Made by a program: the position numbers and the translations under genes. This document shows, one piece after another, positions 1 to 27,926 of a stretch of 64,000 bases of DNA. Origin of the DNA: Aspidiotus rigidus (Eukaryota > Arthropoda > Insecta > Hemiptera > Diaspididae). The notes below the pieces were generated by a model. It was given only the letters and a program-made list of their open reading frames with translations, was not told where the DNA came from and did no database searches. Location: assembly GCA_035079385.1 (NCBI GenBank), contig JAVHKY010000046.1:1736001-1800000 (forward strand), written 5' to 3'. Within the stretch, counting starts at the first letter, position 1. Each line of letters opens with the position of its first letter.

Positions 1-680
1 ACTTTGGTGGTATTCAAAATGACGTTATATTTTTGTTACGAAATGTTGATTCAACCTCGAGTAAATTGTTATACAATGCCGATCAAGCGCAAATCAAGAG
101 AATAAACGTGTCGAAAAAAAAGTTTCCGCCGTTTACCCTAATAAATTTGCCCCTCTGTACTCCAAGCGAATCGGTAATTCAGAAAACCACGGAAGTTGAT
201 GGAAGTAAATGGACTTAGGTGGTTTTCAAAATGACCGACATACATATTCGAGTACACTAATTAAGCTACATTCGGTGTTCTCTCCGTTTGAGATGCGTTG
301 TGCAGTTGATAGTGGGTGACATTCTGATTCGAAAATGACTAAAAAATGTATTTTGATAAAATTGTGACTTCGGTGGTCTTCAAAATAACCAATTCAAATA
401 ACACCATATTATTCAAAAAGTGCGCCCTATTACAAAAACACGCTTAACTTGAAGGTATCCAGTTTCAGAGTTGAATTTGGACAATGTGAAAAATTAACTC
501 TCTTCAAATTGAATAAAAAAGAAAAAGAGAAAATTAGAGAACGAATTTAGAAATGATACGTGGAATCGTGATAAATAATATTATTATTCTTGTGAAGCTT
601 AATTCATTCACCGTAGAAGGAACAATTTTCGATCTCCCTCCCCCCAAATTTTTTCATTTGATTCGAGTTCTTTCTTTCAG
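1..680. repeat. Intron or upstream sequence with a thrice-repeated 24-bp motif
   Basis: No coding exon is recognised here. It precedes a helicase exon whose acceptor (tttctttcag) ends at 680, so it is probably intron. A motif close to ACTTNGGTGGTNTTCAAAAT recurs at 1-24, 213-236 and 367-390 on the + strand. The spacing is irregular (212 and 154 bp), so it is not a simple tandem array. Small open frames in this stretch look like chance. Confidence 0.5.
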
Positions 681-17366
<16,686 letters not shown>

Positions 17367-18425
17367 ACAACCTGTGCGAAATTGTAACGATCGTGTCAGT
17401 GTTCATGAAACATGGAGGAAATCCGCAGTTTGTTACCTTGCATTGACGGATCGAGCATCTTCGTGGACGGAAATGTGTCATTTGACGTTTGAAAGTTCCT
17501 ATCAGCTATACCATGGCAAACTTTTTACAAATTACTCTTGTGAATAGTGATACTTGCCATTTATGATTTTGAGTTGATAATTGTTTCCTCCTCGTGGAAC
17601 ACCAATAATGAAGGTTGTACTGGTAGCCAAACAAATATCAGTACGATTCTCATGGTTTATTCATTTTATACTTTCGATAATTTTTTAAAATTTTATCTAT
17701 TAATTTTTTTTTTTCTCCCTAGCTGTATTACGTCTTCAATATATTTTCTTTCTCATTAATTTATACAATGAATTGCCACCCTTGAAATCTTTGTTTTTAT
17801 TACCAATGACATTTTGTCTAGAATGACTTTATTTTGGCCATATATCCTCTCCACTCTTACAATTTTTCTTCTTTTTTTTCTCAAACCTCGACTCGGTCTT
17901 TTCATTTTCTATCTATTCTTTCCACACTCATAATTGTCTTCACTTAATTAGCCAATTTTGAAAATGTCGAGATGTCAATGCAATATGAAATCATGATGCG
18001 CTAGAATTTTATATTTTTGAAAAATCTATGATACGGTTGCATAAAATTGTCGAAAACTGATTCCTTTCTGCCAATACAATTTTTAATAGGTATTATTATT
18101 TTTTGTTGTATGCTTTATTTAAAGAAATCCTATCGTTTAATTGAAGGTTATAAACCTGGTATTTGTTGATCAATATTGTACTGTGAACCAGTTCTTATAC
18201 TGTAGAAAAACTGTATTATTGATTATTATTATTACTAGTATTAGTATTATTATCATCTGCATAACTTCTGGACTATGTTTGTACAGTTTAATTTTGTTGT
18301 CTTCGTGTAAATGATATTTTTTGTACTATAATATGTTCTCATCCTTCTCATGTGGCTTTTAGGACAGCTCTGGCTGTTTATTCCGTGAAGTCACAAAAAT
18401 AAAAATGAGATCACTTTTAGTTGTT
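17367..18425 (+). other. ARIP4 3' untranslated region (inferred)
   Basis: AT-rich sequence from the stop codon to just past the first plausible AATAAA (18398-18403). No competing gene is visible. The exact cleavage site is unknown. Confidence 0.6.
18398..18403 (+). promoter_or_regulatory. Candidate polyadenylation signal AATAAA
   Basis: A canonical AATAAA about 1 kb after the ARIP4 stop. It is the best-placed signal, but AATAAA is frequent in such AT-rich DNA. Confidence 0.45.
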
Positions 18426-18619
18426 AACTTATTGTGGCAGTTCACCGATTATAAACTGAAGGAATACCCAAAACCGGAAACTACAAAGATTTTATCGTTC
18501 TTCGTCCTTGACCTCAATCATTTGTCGCGTGAACTCAATAGTCCCATAATTCTCTTGGTACAGAGTTCATTTTCAGTTTTTCAGAAACGTGCGAAATCTT
18601 CATAGACCATTTCATGGAA

Positions 18620-19050
18620 TGTTTGCGACCCTCTCCTAAACGTTGTTGAAGAATAGATTAAGACAACATGGAAACGATGTGAAGAACGAGAAAGGGCCCT
18701 TTGTGAGCGTGTTAACTCGGAGGGGCATATGTTCGATTTCAAAAAAGCCTCTTATTTGTAAAGAGAAGAACGTAGAAAAATAAGAGAAGCTATGGAAATT
18801 ACTAAGCGTGCTAACAGTGTGAATTTTAAATCGGACTCTTATAAGGTTAATGCTACTTACTCGCCGGTCATTCGTACATTACGTCACCTTTTATCTTGTT
18901 TTTTCTAGCCGATTAGTGAACCTTGTTGTCTTCACCGGGTGTTTTGTTCTTTTCATGTACTGTTCGTCAGTATAAGTTTTGCTCCGAAGATGAAGGCTGT
19001 GCCTTCGAAACGTCAGCGTAATTAATAAATGTTTGTGTTAAAAAGACGGT
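18620..19050 (+). mobile_element. Penelope-like element, 3' remnant
   Basis: A broken frame reads REAMEITKRANSVNFKSDSY followed by KVNATYSPVI, the wording found after the GIY-YIG domain in Penelope-like elements. About 120 bases on, TCCGAAGATG, a short stem and CGAAACGTC resemble the conserved 3' CTGAAGA...GAAAC block of these elements, with one core base changed. Stops and frameshifts interrupt the rest. Confidence 0.55.
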
Positions 19051-19155
19051 AGAACCGTTAAATTTAATAATGAATATATGTTTATTTTAAACTTCGTCTT
19101 CTTCAGTTAGACAATCGGAAACTTACAACTTATAAGAGAAAGATGCCGAAAAAAG

Positions 19156-19560
19156 ATGAGACAAAAGGCTGATAAAATGTTGAAAGCACCGAAGAAAGTT
19201 CGTGTAGGTGTTGAGATTGGGCAGACAGTGAGAATACCTATCCCGCAAGTCGATCGCGCGAAATCAGACCACCGAAATATTCTTGGTATCGTCATGGAAG
19301 AAAAGGAGGAGAAGGGCTGCTTTGTCATTGGGACAAAATGTGGCCTTCTAGAGGGGTTGTATACCGGGAATAATTTGATATTTGCTAGGAAAAATTTATA
19401 ACGATTGGTGATGTTCCGACAGATACAATTCTGTCATTAAGGGAGGTAGCTGGACTATCTTCTGTGGGAGGGGCAACGCAGGGATTTATATGAAATGTTC
19501 CTCTCGGACCTCTTGTTTGTAATTCGAAGTGTCACGCACGACGTTCGTTCGTGCAACAAT
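19156..19560 (+). pseudogene. Transposon-derived C-terminal domain (KRBA2/SCAND3-like), frameshifted
   Basis: It encodes VRVGVEIGQTVRIPIPQVDR, then RAKSDHRNILGIVMEEKEEK and, after a stop at 19401, ITIGDVPTDTILSLREVAGL. In another frame near 19520 comes CNSKCHARRSFVQQ, a short Cys tail. This order (V.VPVPDVDRGRSD.RNILGVV, then a Cys cluster) is one I associate with the C-terminus of integrase-type proteins annotated as KRBA2- or SCAND3-like. The family name is from memory and uncertain. The copy is broken by at least a stop and a frameshift. Confidence 0.5.
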
Positions 19561-19596
19561 TATTCTAAAAGAATAATTACAATAATTAGTAATAGT

Positions 19597-20980
19597 TAGA
19601 GTTAGGATTTCCGTGCAGTAAAAATATGAAAAAATGCAAAAAAAACGTGCAATAAAAATCAAAAACGTGCAGTAAAAATTTGGAAACGTGCAATATAATG
19701 AGTAAAATTAGACCAATTAAAACGATCACAAATAATTATTTACAAAAAAGCGTGGACATTAAAATTCAAAATGACCATTCTCTCTAGATTGGTATCAATA
19801 AAACGGTGGCGTCGATCGCTTAAAACAAGTTTATATAGTGAAAATGATCGCTCCACATCAACTGAGGTCAACGGTGCAAACATAAGTGCACTAAGTTCTT
19901 CAGGAGTCATACTTGCAGGAATGTTGCCCTTATTCACCTCCTGTAAGAACTTTAAACCAACGTTTTTGTTGAAAACATAATTGAATTTTTCTTTAAGTAA
20001 CTTACGTCGCCGCTGTTCTTTGGTATCGAAGCAATTTTACGTTCAACATCCGACAAGATTTCCAGTTGCTCGGCCAATGATAAATTCCTCCCCTCTAATT
20101 TCGTCATTGTGGCAGGTAAATGACTGGCGTACGTCTTAATGAATGCTAGTTCACGGACAACTTTTGGACTGGACATTATGGATTTCAGTTTTGCGACACT
20201 AACGGCGTCATCCTCTAACTTCTCCACAACACTTTTGAACTGCCCAAAATGGACACTGTAAAAGAGCGCTGCTTCCAGCCAAGTGCCCCAGCGGGTCAAG
20301 ACGCGGGATTAGGAGGCAGCGGTCCCTCCACTACTTCACGATAAATCGCAACGCGAGCTGGAGCTTTCAGGAAGACTTTCTTGCCGTTATTTACGAGAGT
20401 GTTGACATTCGGGCACAGTTCTCTGATCTGTTCTGCCACTCTATTCAAGCCGTGCACAATGCACGTAACTTGGATCAAGTTGGTATAAAAAATCTTCAAT
20501 GTATCTGCAGCTTTCACCATGTACTTAGCCGTGTCTGTCAATAAAAGTAAAATTTTATCTTCGAAGTCGTAGTTCTGTTACTCAAGTACGAATATTAAAC
20601 TGACCAATATTGAACTGACGGACGCGTAAGAGCACGTGCAGACTTATTTAGTGACTTTGAATGAGATGCGCTGGTTTTTAATCTCTGTTTATTCGATTTT
20701 ATTTTTTCTCGCGTGTTGTAACCAGCTTTGCAAAACGGTATTCATGAATGATTCACCATCAAAAAACGATGAAATTAGGGAGGAAATCATTGAAAAATGT
20801 CAAATACGGCTATAAACGTGAAACGTGCAAAAACGTGCAAATAAGGTTAAACGTGCAAAAACGTGCAGTATAAAATTTTGCAGGGAGCCCCCTACGTGCA
20901 TGATTCGTCCACATTTTGAATCAGATTTAGCCTAGCTGTTACCAAAAAAAACATGCAGTATCATGGAAATCCTAACTCTA
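19597..20980 (-). mobile_element. hAT element A, 1,384 bp, with 8-bp target duplication
   Basis: The termini are TAGAGTTAGGATTTCC and GGAAATCCTAACTCTA, exact reverse complements. GTAATAGT stands on both sides (19589-19596 and 20981-20988). Subterminal copies of CGTGCA cluster at both ends. Inside are minus-strand pieces of hAT transposase. Two shorter relatives with similar ends lie at 39975 and 46477. Confidence 0.93.
19740..20541 (-). pseudogene. hAT transposase, C-terminal half, broken
   Basis: Minus-strand pieces in order: 20541-20296 (MTDTAKYMVKAADTLK, CIVHGLNRVAEQIRELCP), 20299-19952 (LTRWGTWLEAALFYSVHF) and 19937-19740 (SALMFAPLTSVDVERSFSLY, KLVLSDRRHRF). The last is the hAT dimerisation domain (hATC) with its S.DVERSFS core. 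Frameshifts separate the pieces, and the N-terminal zinc finger and first catalytic region are missing. Not functional. Confidence 0.85.
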
Positions 20981-20988
20981 GTAATAGT

Positions 20989-23900
20989 AGATAATTCATT
21001 AAAGAAAAAGTAGGGGAAAGACGGCGAATTAAAATAAAACGATACGAAGGGTCACACTCTTCTTGCGTGAACGGATGGTAAACCAATACAAAGAAGCACG
21101 AGAAGAAAGAAACATTTACCTAGGTAACACGCTTCTCGCGTGAACGGCGAAGCAACGCGCGTCTACTTTCGTTACTGTAGGCCTCGGCTTTCGAATTCGA
21201 TACTGTACATGCATGACATAGACGTATGCATTCTTATGGTATAGACGTGCTGAGTATAGTATATTACACCATAAGGAGCGAAAGTGAGTTTTTTCATGAT
21301 GAGTAAAATACGTTTGCGACACGAGCGCAGCGAGTGGAGCAAGTATTTACAAATCATGAAAAAACTCACTCTCGCTCCTTATGTTGGAAGATATTTTTTT
21401 GTACGAATGTATCGAACGTGCGTTTTGCTGAGGCACTGTCAGTTTTGCTGTAATACTTCAAACTAGGCAGAAATATTCATGTTTTCGTTTTACTAAAACT
21501 CTTATAAATTCTGTTTAATTCTTTGCTGATGAAATGAAAGTGCCAAAATTGTCAAAACAGGCGAGATGTGGTTGGGTAGATGTGGAATCATAATAATTAT
21601 GATAATACCAGCAAGTTATTTGCGTTCTGTACAAGTTGATAACTTACAGAAAAATTCTGAGGCATAAACTTAATGTAAATGTTTGATGATTTAATCCTAC
21701 AGGTCTTTCACTTTGTTGTAATATTTATACTGCATGGTGGAATATTTCAACAGTAGATAGGTCTATCAATTCTAAACTCAGTGGATCAAAACGTTGGTGC
21801 GGTTCAAAAACATCGACAAATTTGTATTTAAAATATCAACATATTAACTCAGTGTTCTTGAAGTTGAGAAATGAAGTTGAGACAATCGTTGCGATTCATT
21901 ACTAGAAATTAAATAAAATCTTTACAGAAACGTTTAAGTTTGTTTTAGGTAATTGATTGTATGCTTAATACAACGGCAATTACTTGGCAGATCTAGAAAC
22001 TTAGAAATTGTCTCATGTACCTATATGAAGGTGATCAGAATTTTGATTCATTATTTTTCTGACTCGCGCTTATTTTCATTTCTAATCTTGGTCCAAATGC
22101 TGCAAAAAGAAATTACAAAGTTCCTGCAGTTTGGAGAAAACAGTTTTCATGAGAAATCTTCATTGTTTTTCTTTTTTGAGAGTTTATTTTGGCAATTAAG
22201 AGGTACGTGATTCTAAGTCACATAAATCTTCAAACTTTGTAAATTTAAGAAGATGAGCGCATTTGTTAAGCTAAGATGGGAATGTGGGATAGAAAAAAGA
22301 GTTTTCAAATGCAATGGAACTGAATAATTAGTAAATACCTAAGAGATGCTTGGCTGGTCAAAGAAATTTATTTATGAATGTATAGAAGAGAATTCTGTTG
22401 ATAGAGATTGCTGAAAATATCATTAATCTAAGCATGAGAAAACAAAACAAACACATCTTCAGAATCATTGAGGGAAATAAAACATATTTGCACTAACGAA
22501 TATACCTAACAGTGTTACTGATAGAATTACGTTACGGCACCAAGGATCGGATTATCGCGTCCATCAAATTTATTAATTATTCTCAATTCAACTGAAGGTA
22601 ACGAAAATTCGCGCGAAAAGTATGCAATAGATTTTTCCTTAGGTAGTGTCGTTATCAGTACTCGAAAACAATGCGTCAGAATCGATACTGCAAAATCGAA
22701 CTTTCGCTACAAATAACCGTGCAGCAAAAACGCACTTTCGGTACATGAGTACAAAAAAGTACTTTTCAAAACACGGTACGTTTCTTTTAAACAGCGAAAA
22801 CTGCACTTATCGTTCATCAATACCTAATAAGAATCATGAAAACATCGGTGGTGAAAAAATTCGGCAACTATGATTGTGGTTGGACAAAGACTTCATCGTT
22901 TGAAGAACGACACTCCATTGATTTACGGATTCCGTGAATCGTAATAAAACACTTGAAATTTTGAAAAATCGAATAATTCAAGTAGGTATCAGCAAATTGC
23001 TCCCGGCGTATAAAAACCCATCTTACAGTACGAACAGCGATCGTGAGAAATATCGCAACTCATTTGATTAGCTCTTTTTGCTTCGCTCGGGGTGCTATAC
23101 GTATAGTCAAACTTGTTGCAATAATTCTCACTTTCGTTGCTGGTACAGTAAAATACTAGGCCTATACGCATCGGTAAAATTATGAAATGGTGTACCTTCA
23201 AGTGATTACTTATTTTCCATTTAAAACAAAAATCAGCTTGACTTACTCTGTTCAAAAGAGAAGTTGCTGGCGAGTTTGCTTATATATAAGACACATCTGG
23301 TCTGGTGTCATAATGTCTTAATTTGTATTGTGGGAAAACATTATCAAATTTTTCCAAATAGGTATCACCAGTATTTGGTTATAATGCTTTCGCTGAAGGA
23401 ATGGAAAGTCATTGCGTACATTACCTATACATACCTATATTTCACCATAGTTTATTTGGGGCAAATAATTCTTGTTTGACATCGAATACCAGTACGTACG
23501 ACAATACAAATACACACAATGCGCGAATTTTATTTGTTTTAGACTGTGGAACCGTTTTTAGGTCAATTACCGCGTTTATTTTGAAATCGTTATAGTTTCA
23601 TTTGAGCATACGGTTTTAAGGAGTACTTTTGGACCGAAGGTAACTACCAGATCAAGAGGATGAAGATTATTTTATTTTAATTCTTGCATTGATTGTTTGT
23701 TACTTTTTTTTCAATTCCTACAAAGGTGAGTACTAAATAAAAAGAAGTTGAAACTCTACGTGCACCTTCCTGAAAAGAATGTCTGATATTAATTAAATTC
23801 ATATAAGTAATGTTAACTTCAAACATCCCGGTCAAACCGAGTACGGTAGGCATAGTTTTATTTTCAATTTTAATAATTTTGCAAAAACAAACTAGATTTG

Positions 23901-25432
23901 ATTAAAAGTAAAATGAGTTAGGTATTTGATGGACGAAGTTTTCGTCCCGGCTCATGGTCTCTGCGTTGCATTATATATCAGCATAGGTTCAACGTTTACT
24001 TGATGTTTAGTTCTGTATGTATGTTTGAGTGAGAAGATGTATTAGGACCCAATCTACAACAACCGAACAATGAACAACATTATTATTCAAAAAACAGCAT
24101 CAACTTGGTCGCTCTTATCGCTCAAGTACTTCTGCTTATCTAGAACAGCACTGTCTTATTCTCCGTGGTATCTTGTAAGCAGTGTTGCTAATAGTGGTAC
24201 AGTTGTGCCAATTTTAATACATAAGACTTTTGCAATAGGGAAATGTGCCACCATTGTACCGCTGCTTCTTTAGAATTGGTACATTTATTTCAGATAGTTT
24301 GATCACTAGGAGTGGGAGAAGGCATGTTAATATTTTTACACTCGACAGCTGCAATATGAGCTCCATGAATTCTCTCATCTTGAACCCCAAACATCTAATT
24401 TATTTGTAGGGACTCATAGGGGTAGCTGATGAAGGGAGGAAAATATTGGGAAACAATAGTAAAAACGCAACAACTTCTGTTCTTTCTGATGGTGTTTGAA
24501 TCAAAGACCTGGTGCGTACAAGGCGGTGGTGTACCTTTGTGGCAGAGGATTAGGTTAGATTTGAAAGAGATGAAAATTTCGGTTTTAAAATACAAACCAA
24601 ATGCAATGACGCAAATGCACGTGAAAATTGATGTAGACCGCTGGAAAGAATTACGAATTGTGAAGAAATTTAACACGCGCGAAGCAAAAAAGTTTGGATA
24701 GATTTCTGCATAAATGTAAGTTTGTCTCCGTCGCTTATGTAAGGGATTTACGTCACGTAAATATAATGCACGATGAAACTTATCAGCCGTGGGACGTGCG
24801 GAACGACAATTATTGTTTATCATTGATATTTGTACCGAAACTGAAAAGAAAATTCAGTAAGAACTGTTGCCGTACTAAGGTAAAAATAGAGTAAAGAAAA
24901 CATTAAAAACGTTCATCTTTTTTTTGCTGAACTTTTTCACCAAGTCCAACGACCTTAGGTAACGTATTGAACAATAATTTCCCTACTCATTTGATTGCGT
25001 TTTCAAATTTTGAAACGAAAAAAAGAAGTTGAAATACTGGAGAGATGTGAATAATGATTTTGAGCTAAGTTATAGCAATAGATTTAATTTAGGTTATATT
25101 TTACCAACTTTTTTTGGAGAAGAGGGAGGCATTATAGTCCCCTGTGTGGTCGTAATTGGAGCGGGAACAAATTTTTTTATTCGTTACAGAATGTGCAGAT
25201 CACGATTGTAATAGTAGCAGAAATTCTTTTTCGTTATAATATATGTATGTATTCATAAACATGTTTATGAATGGACATTTGATTAATACTGAAATACAAT
25301 AGGAATTTGTTCGAAGTTGTGTCCCCATTAATTTGGTAAAGGTTGATTAAGGGGGTAGTTCCTGAGTTTTTCTTAATTTGAAGGGCAGTTTACACAATCA
25401 ATGAGAATGATCATTATTGAGTGCTTTGTCAA
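20989..25432. other. Intergenic DNA without recognised genes
   Basis: About 4.4 kb of AT-rich sequence. Apart from the palindromic element at 21271-21382 I see no domain, RNA gene or long repeat. Open frames reach at most 140 codons and resemble no family I know. Confidence 0.5.
21271..21382. mobile_element. Fold-back element, 112 bp
   Basis: The left arm begins ATAAGGAGCGAAAGTGAG and the right arm ends CTCACTCTCGCTCCTTAT. The arms pair over about 30 bases with one or two mismatches and enclose a loop of about 50 bases. TA at both edges is compatible with a TA target duplication. Confidence 0.75.
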
Positions 25433-25786
25433 TTGGGATGTTAACCCAAGTTGCGTAAGTTGGTAGCCGTGCTCGAACATGTGGGGGATAATTTCAACGT
25501 ACCATGCTTCATGATGGGGAATTCACAATTTTCAAATACGATTTAAATTATTACAATTCGTAATATCAAAAAATTATATCCTATAAATCGTTTAAACACT
25601 TCAAGAGAATCGATAACTGAAAGAAGTAATTCTAATGGTGAAGTATTGAGTCATCTACGACTAATTGAAAATCTCGTTTCTTATGGCCGAATACATTGAA
25701 CGTAAAATCGTCACACAGAAATTCAAGCGAGTGCGGCGAGAGAGGAAGGCGATTCTAGCGCTACCAAACATAGGTTAACATCCCAA
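25433..25786. mobile_element. Inverted-repeat element, copy A, 354 bp
   Basis: The ends TTGGGATGTTAACC and GGTTAACATCCCAA are exact reverse complements (14 bp). A second copy, split by later insertions, starts at 37774. Shared blocks include AGTTGGTAGCCGTG, TCAAATACGATTTAAAT and AAATTCAAGCGAGTGCGGCG. No coding sequence. Confidence 0.82.
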
Positions 25787-26190
25787 TAAAAGTGACCGTG
25801 TACCCACAAATTAATGACATCATTTTTATTGATAAACCGGCCTTAAGAACGAAATTCGAAGTGGAAGAAAACAGCTCACGTGGTGAGCTGCTCGGAGTTG
25901 GGACCTGTTTTGTGGGAGTCACTAGTGTGCATTGTCATTCCTATACAGCTTGAACATTGTTTCTCACCAGCTTGATGGTTTTTCCTCATCAGGTCAAGTT
26001 CTAGGCGCATTTTTTCTTTAGTGGTTTCCTCAGTAGACCTATTCGACTTTGACGTCCAAAGCTTCTTCAAGTCCTCTTTGTATTTGGTAAAGCTCGGCCA
26101 CACCTATCATATACAGCTTGACATTTTTCGAAGTCCCCCTCTCCATCATGTAAAGCTCGGAAGTAGAAATTTTTCTAGGTAACTTTCCCA
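25787..26190. other. Unassigned sequence with a 75-codon minus-strand frame
   Basis: The frame 26103-25876 on the minus strand reads KYKEDLKKLWTSKSNRSTEE, then TTKEKMRLELDLMRKNHQA. It is charged and helical-looking, perhaps a fragment of a transposon-carried DNA-binding protein. I do not recognise the family. The flank 26104-26160 contains diverged minisatellite words (CATATACAGCTTGA, AGTCCCCCTC). Confidence 0.35.
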
Positions 26191-26199
26191 TCATATATA

Positions 26200-26320
26200 C
26201 ATTTGTCTGCACCTGAAGAAGGTAGTAATGTTATCGAAACATGCAGATTTATGTATAACATAATGAATAAATAAAATAAATGAATGAATAAATAAATGAA
26301 TAAATAAATAAATGAATGAA

Positions 26321-26367
<47 letters not shown>

Positions 26368-26369
26368 AC
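26200..26369 (+). mobile_element. Penelope-like 3' block followed by an (AATA)n tail
   Basis: TCTGCACCTGAAGA, a short weak stem, then CGAAACATGCAGA: the outer TCTGCA and TGCAGA pair, and the CTGAAGA...GAAAC core is the block repeated in Penelope-like elements. It runs directly into about 110 bp of AATA/AATG repeats (26261-26369). No coding part is visible. Confidence 0.45.
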
Positions 26370-26560
26370 AAGTCTAGTATGTTGTATATTGGGCCTAGCA
26401 TAATGAGGGTCTTTCAAGATCTCACTCGCTCCGCTTGTTCGCCCCCTTTCTTGGTCTAATATACAATATTTCATGCTAACAGTCGAAATAGAACCTCCTA
26501 TCATATATATCTCGAAAATTCCCCCTCCTATAATATATAGCTCGTAAGTTGAAATTTTAA

Positions 26561-27198
26561 CAGGGAACCTGATTTATGGGGGGCTTTTTGAGAAATTTGC
26601 CATGCGCCGTCCGCCATCCGGCAAAAAACTTAGAAAAATTTGGACTCTCGAGCCATATATGATAGGAGAGGGACTTGGAAAAATTTTGATTCTCGAGCTG
26701 TATATAATAAGAGGGGGACTTGGAAAAAATTCCAACTCTCGAGCTATGTATGATAGGAGACGGACTTGGAAAAATTTCGACTCTCAAGCTATATGTGATG
26801 CGAGGGGGGCTTGGAAAAATTTCGACTCTCAAGCTGTATATGATAGGAGAGGGACTTGGAAAAAACGACGGCTTCCTTAACGAAGTTAAACGAGGAACGC
26901 AGGGAACCTGTTTTATGAGTCAAATTGAATTTGGTATTGAACATTTAAGGAAGCCTAGCCCTAGATAAAGCTAGTATAAAGAAGTCCTAGACCTACTATA
27001 AGCCTGGTATAATATAGTTTGAGAGTCTAAATTTTTCTCGAATCTCGAGCTGTATATGATAGCTCGAGAGTCGAAATTTTTCCAAGTCCCCCTCCTATCA
27101 TATATAACGCGATAGTCGAAATTTTTCTAATTTTTTGCTGGACGGCGCACAGCGCACAGCAAATTTCTCAAAAAGCCCCCAATAAAACAAGTTCCCTG
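26561..27198. mobile_element. TTAA-flanked inverted-repeat element, 638 bp
   Basis: The ends begin CAGGGAACCTGATTTAT and, on the reverse strand, CAGGGAACTTGTTTTAT. The arms pair for about 40 bases (GGGGGCTTTTTGAGAAATTT in both). TTAA flanks both sides (26557-26560, 27199-27202), as in piggyBac-type and other TTAA-specific elements. The body holds a 45-bp minisatellite and a unit starting ACGACGGCTTCCTTAACGAA that recurs at 59932. Confidence 0.75.
26647..26862. repeat. 45-bp minisatellite, about five units
   Basis: Units start at 26647, 26692, 26738, 26783 and 26828, each close to CTCGAGCTATATATGATAGG followed by AGAGGGACTTGGAAAAATTT. Because 45 is divisible by three, open frames appear on both strands; they are not genes. 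Confidence 0.9.
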
Positions 27199-27224
27199 TT
27201 AAAAACGACGGCTTCATACTAATA

Positions 27225-27540
27225 ATATCCAGAGAACGATTGAGCACAAAATAAATAAATATATCGAGCTATCTCAAGAAATAGAAAAATTATGGAGAAT
27301 GAAGGTCAAAACGCTCCCCATCATCCTTTCGATAACTGGAATAGTGCCGAAGATAACAATGAGGAATATTGAAGAAATTGGAGGAAGTGTGACTGAACTA
27401 CGAAATATGCAAAAGGCATATCATACATACAACCAGTATTGCGCGGAGAGTCATTTGTGAATAAGTGACACCACAGCACCAAATTTGGATAGCCGTATAT
27501 CCCTTTGCTGTGTGTAAACGAGATGTAATATCTCTGAGTA

Positions 27541-27541
<1 letters not shown>
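27225..27541 (+). mobile_element. R4/Dong-clade retrotransposon, copy B, 3' tail only
   Basis: A frame from about 27245 reads INKYIELSQEIEKLWRMKVK, then TLPIILSITGIVPKITMRNI and EEIGGSVTELRNMQKAY, matching copy A (KYIELAKEMEYQWKVKTKIL and so on). About 130 bases of 3' untranslated sequence follow, also alignable with copy A, ending at a TAA tract. The element is 5'-truncated to about 320 bp. Confidence 0.85.
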
Positions 27542-27588
<47 letters not shown>

Positions 27589-27604
27589 GGTAATAATAAT
27601 AATT
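27542..27604. repeat. TAA tract between two retrotransposon 3' ends
   Basis: AAT repeats (27542-27587), CGG, then more TAA (27591-27603). On its left ends the + strand R4 copy B; on its right ends the minus-strand R1 element. The two 3' ends face each other across one tract. Confidence 0.93.
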
Positions 27605-27926
27605 CGCTTGTGTGTCGCATGTGCAGCACCGCCCGTCATCCATAATGGAGTAGGTGCGGGTTGTGTATGCATTTAATATTGTTTCCTCCAACACCGGAAT
27701 CGACCCTTTCGGGTATAACTTCAGTGAAGGAGGAATCTCCTACGCGAACCCCCTCTTCTACTCGGCAACTGCCAAGTTGCTTTGACAACCGCCAAGCTGC
27801 GATGCCCCCCTGGCGCGCACAAAAAGAACAGCACTAGAGAACACACTCACATCACAAAAACGACACTATCACATCACATCAGGCGTAATAAGTCGCTGTT
27901 GCGTGAATCTCCCTGTATGGTGCTTG

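Noticed and set aside
26557..26968. Repetitive open frames on both strands (LGKISTLKLYMIGEG-like)
   Set aside because: A 45-bp tandem repeat keeps all frames open; no protein is implied.
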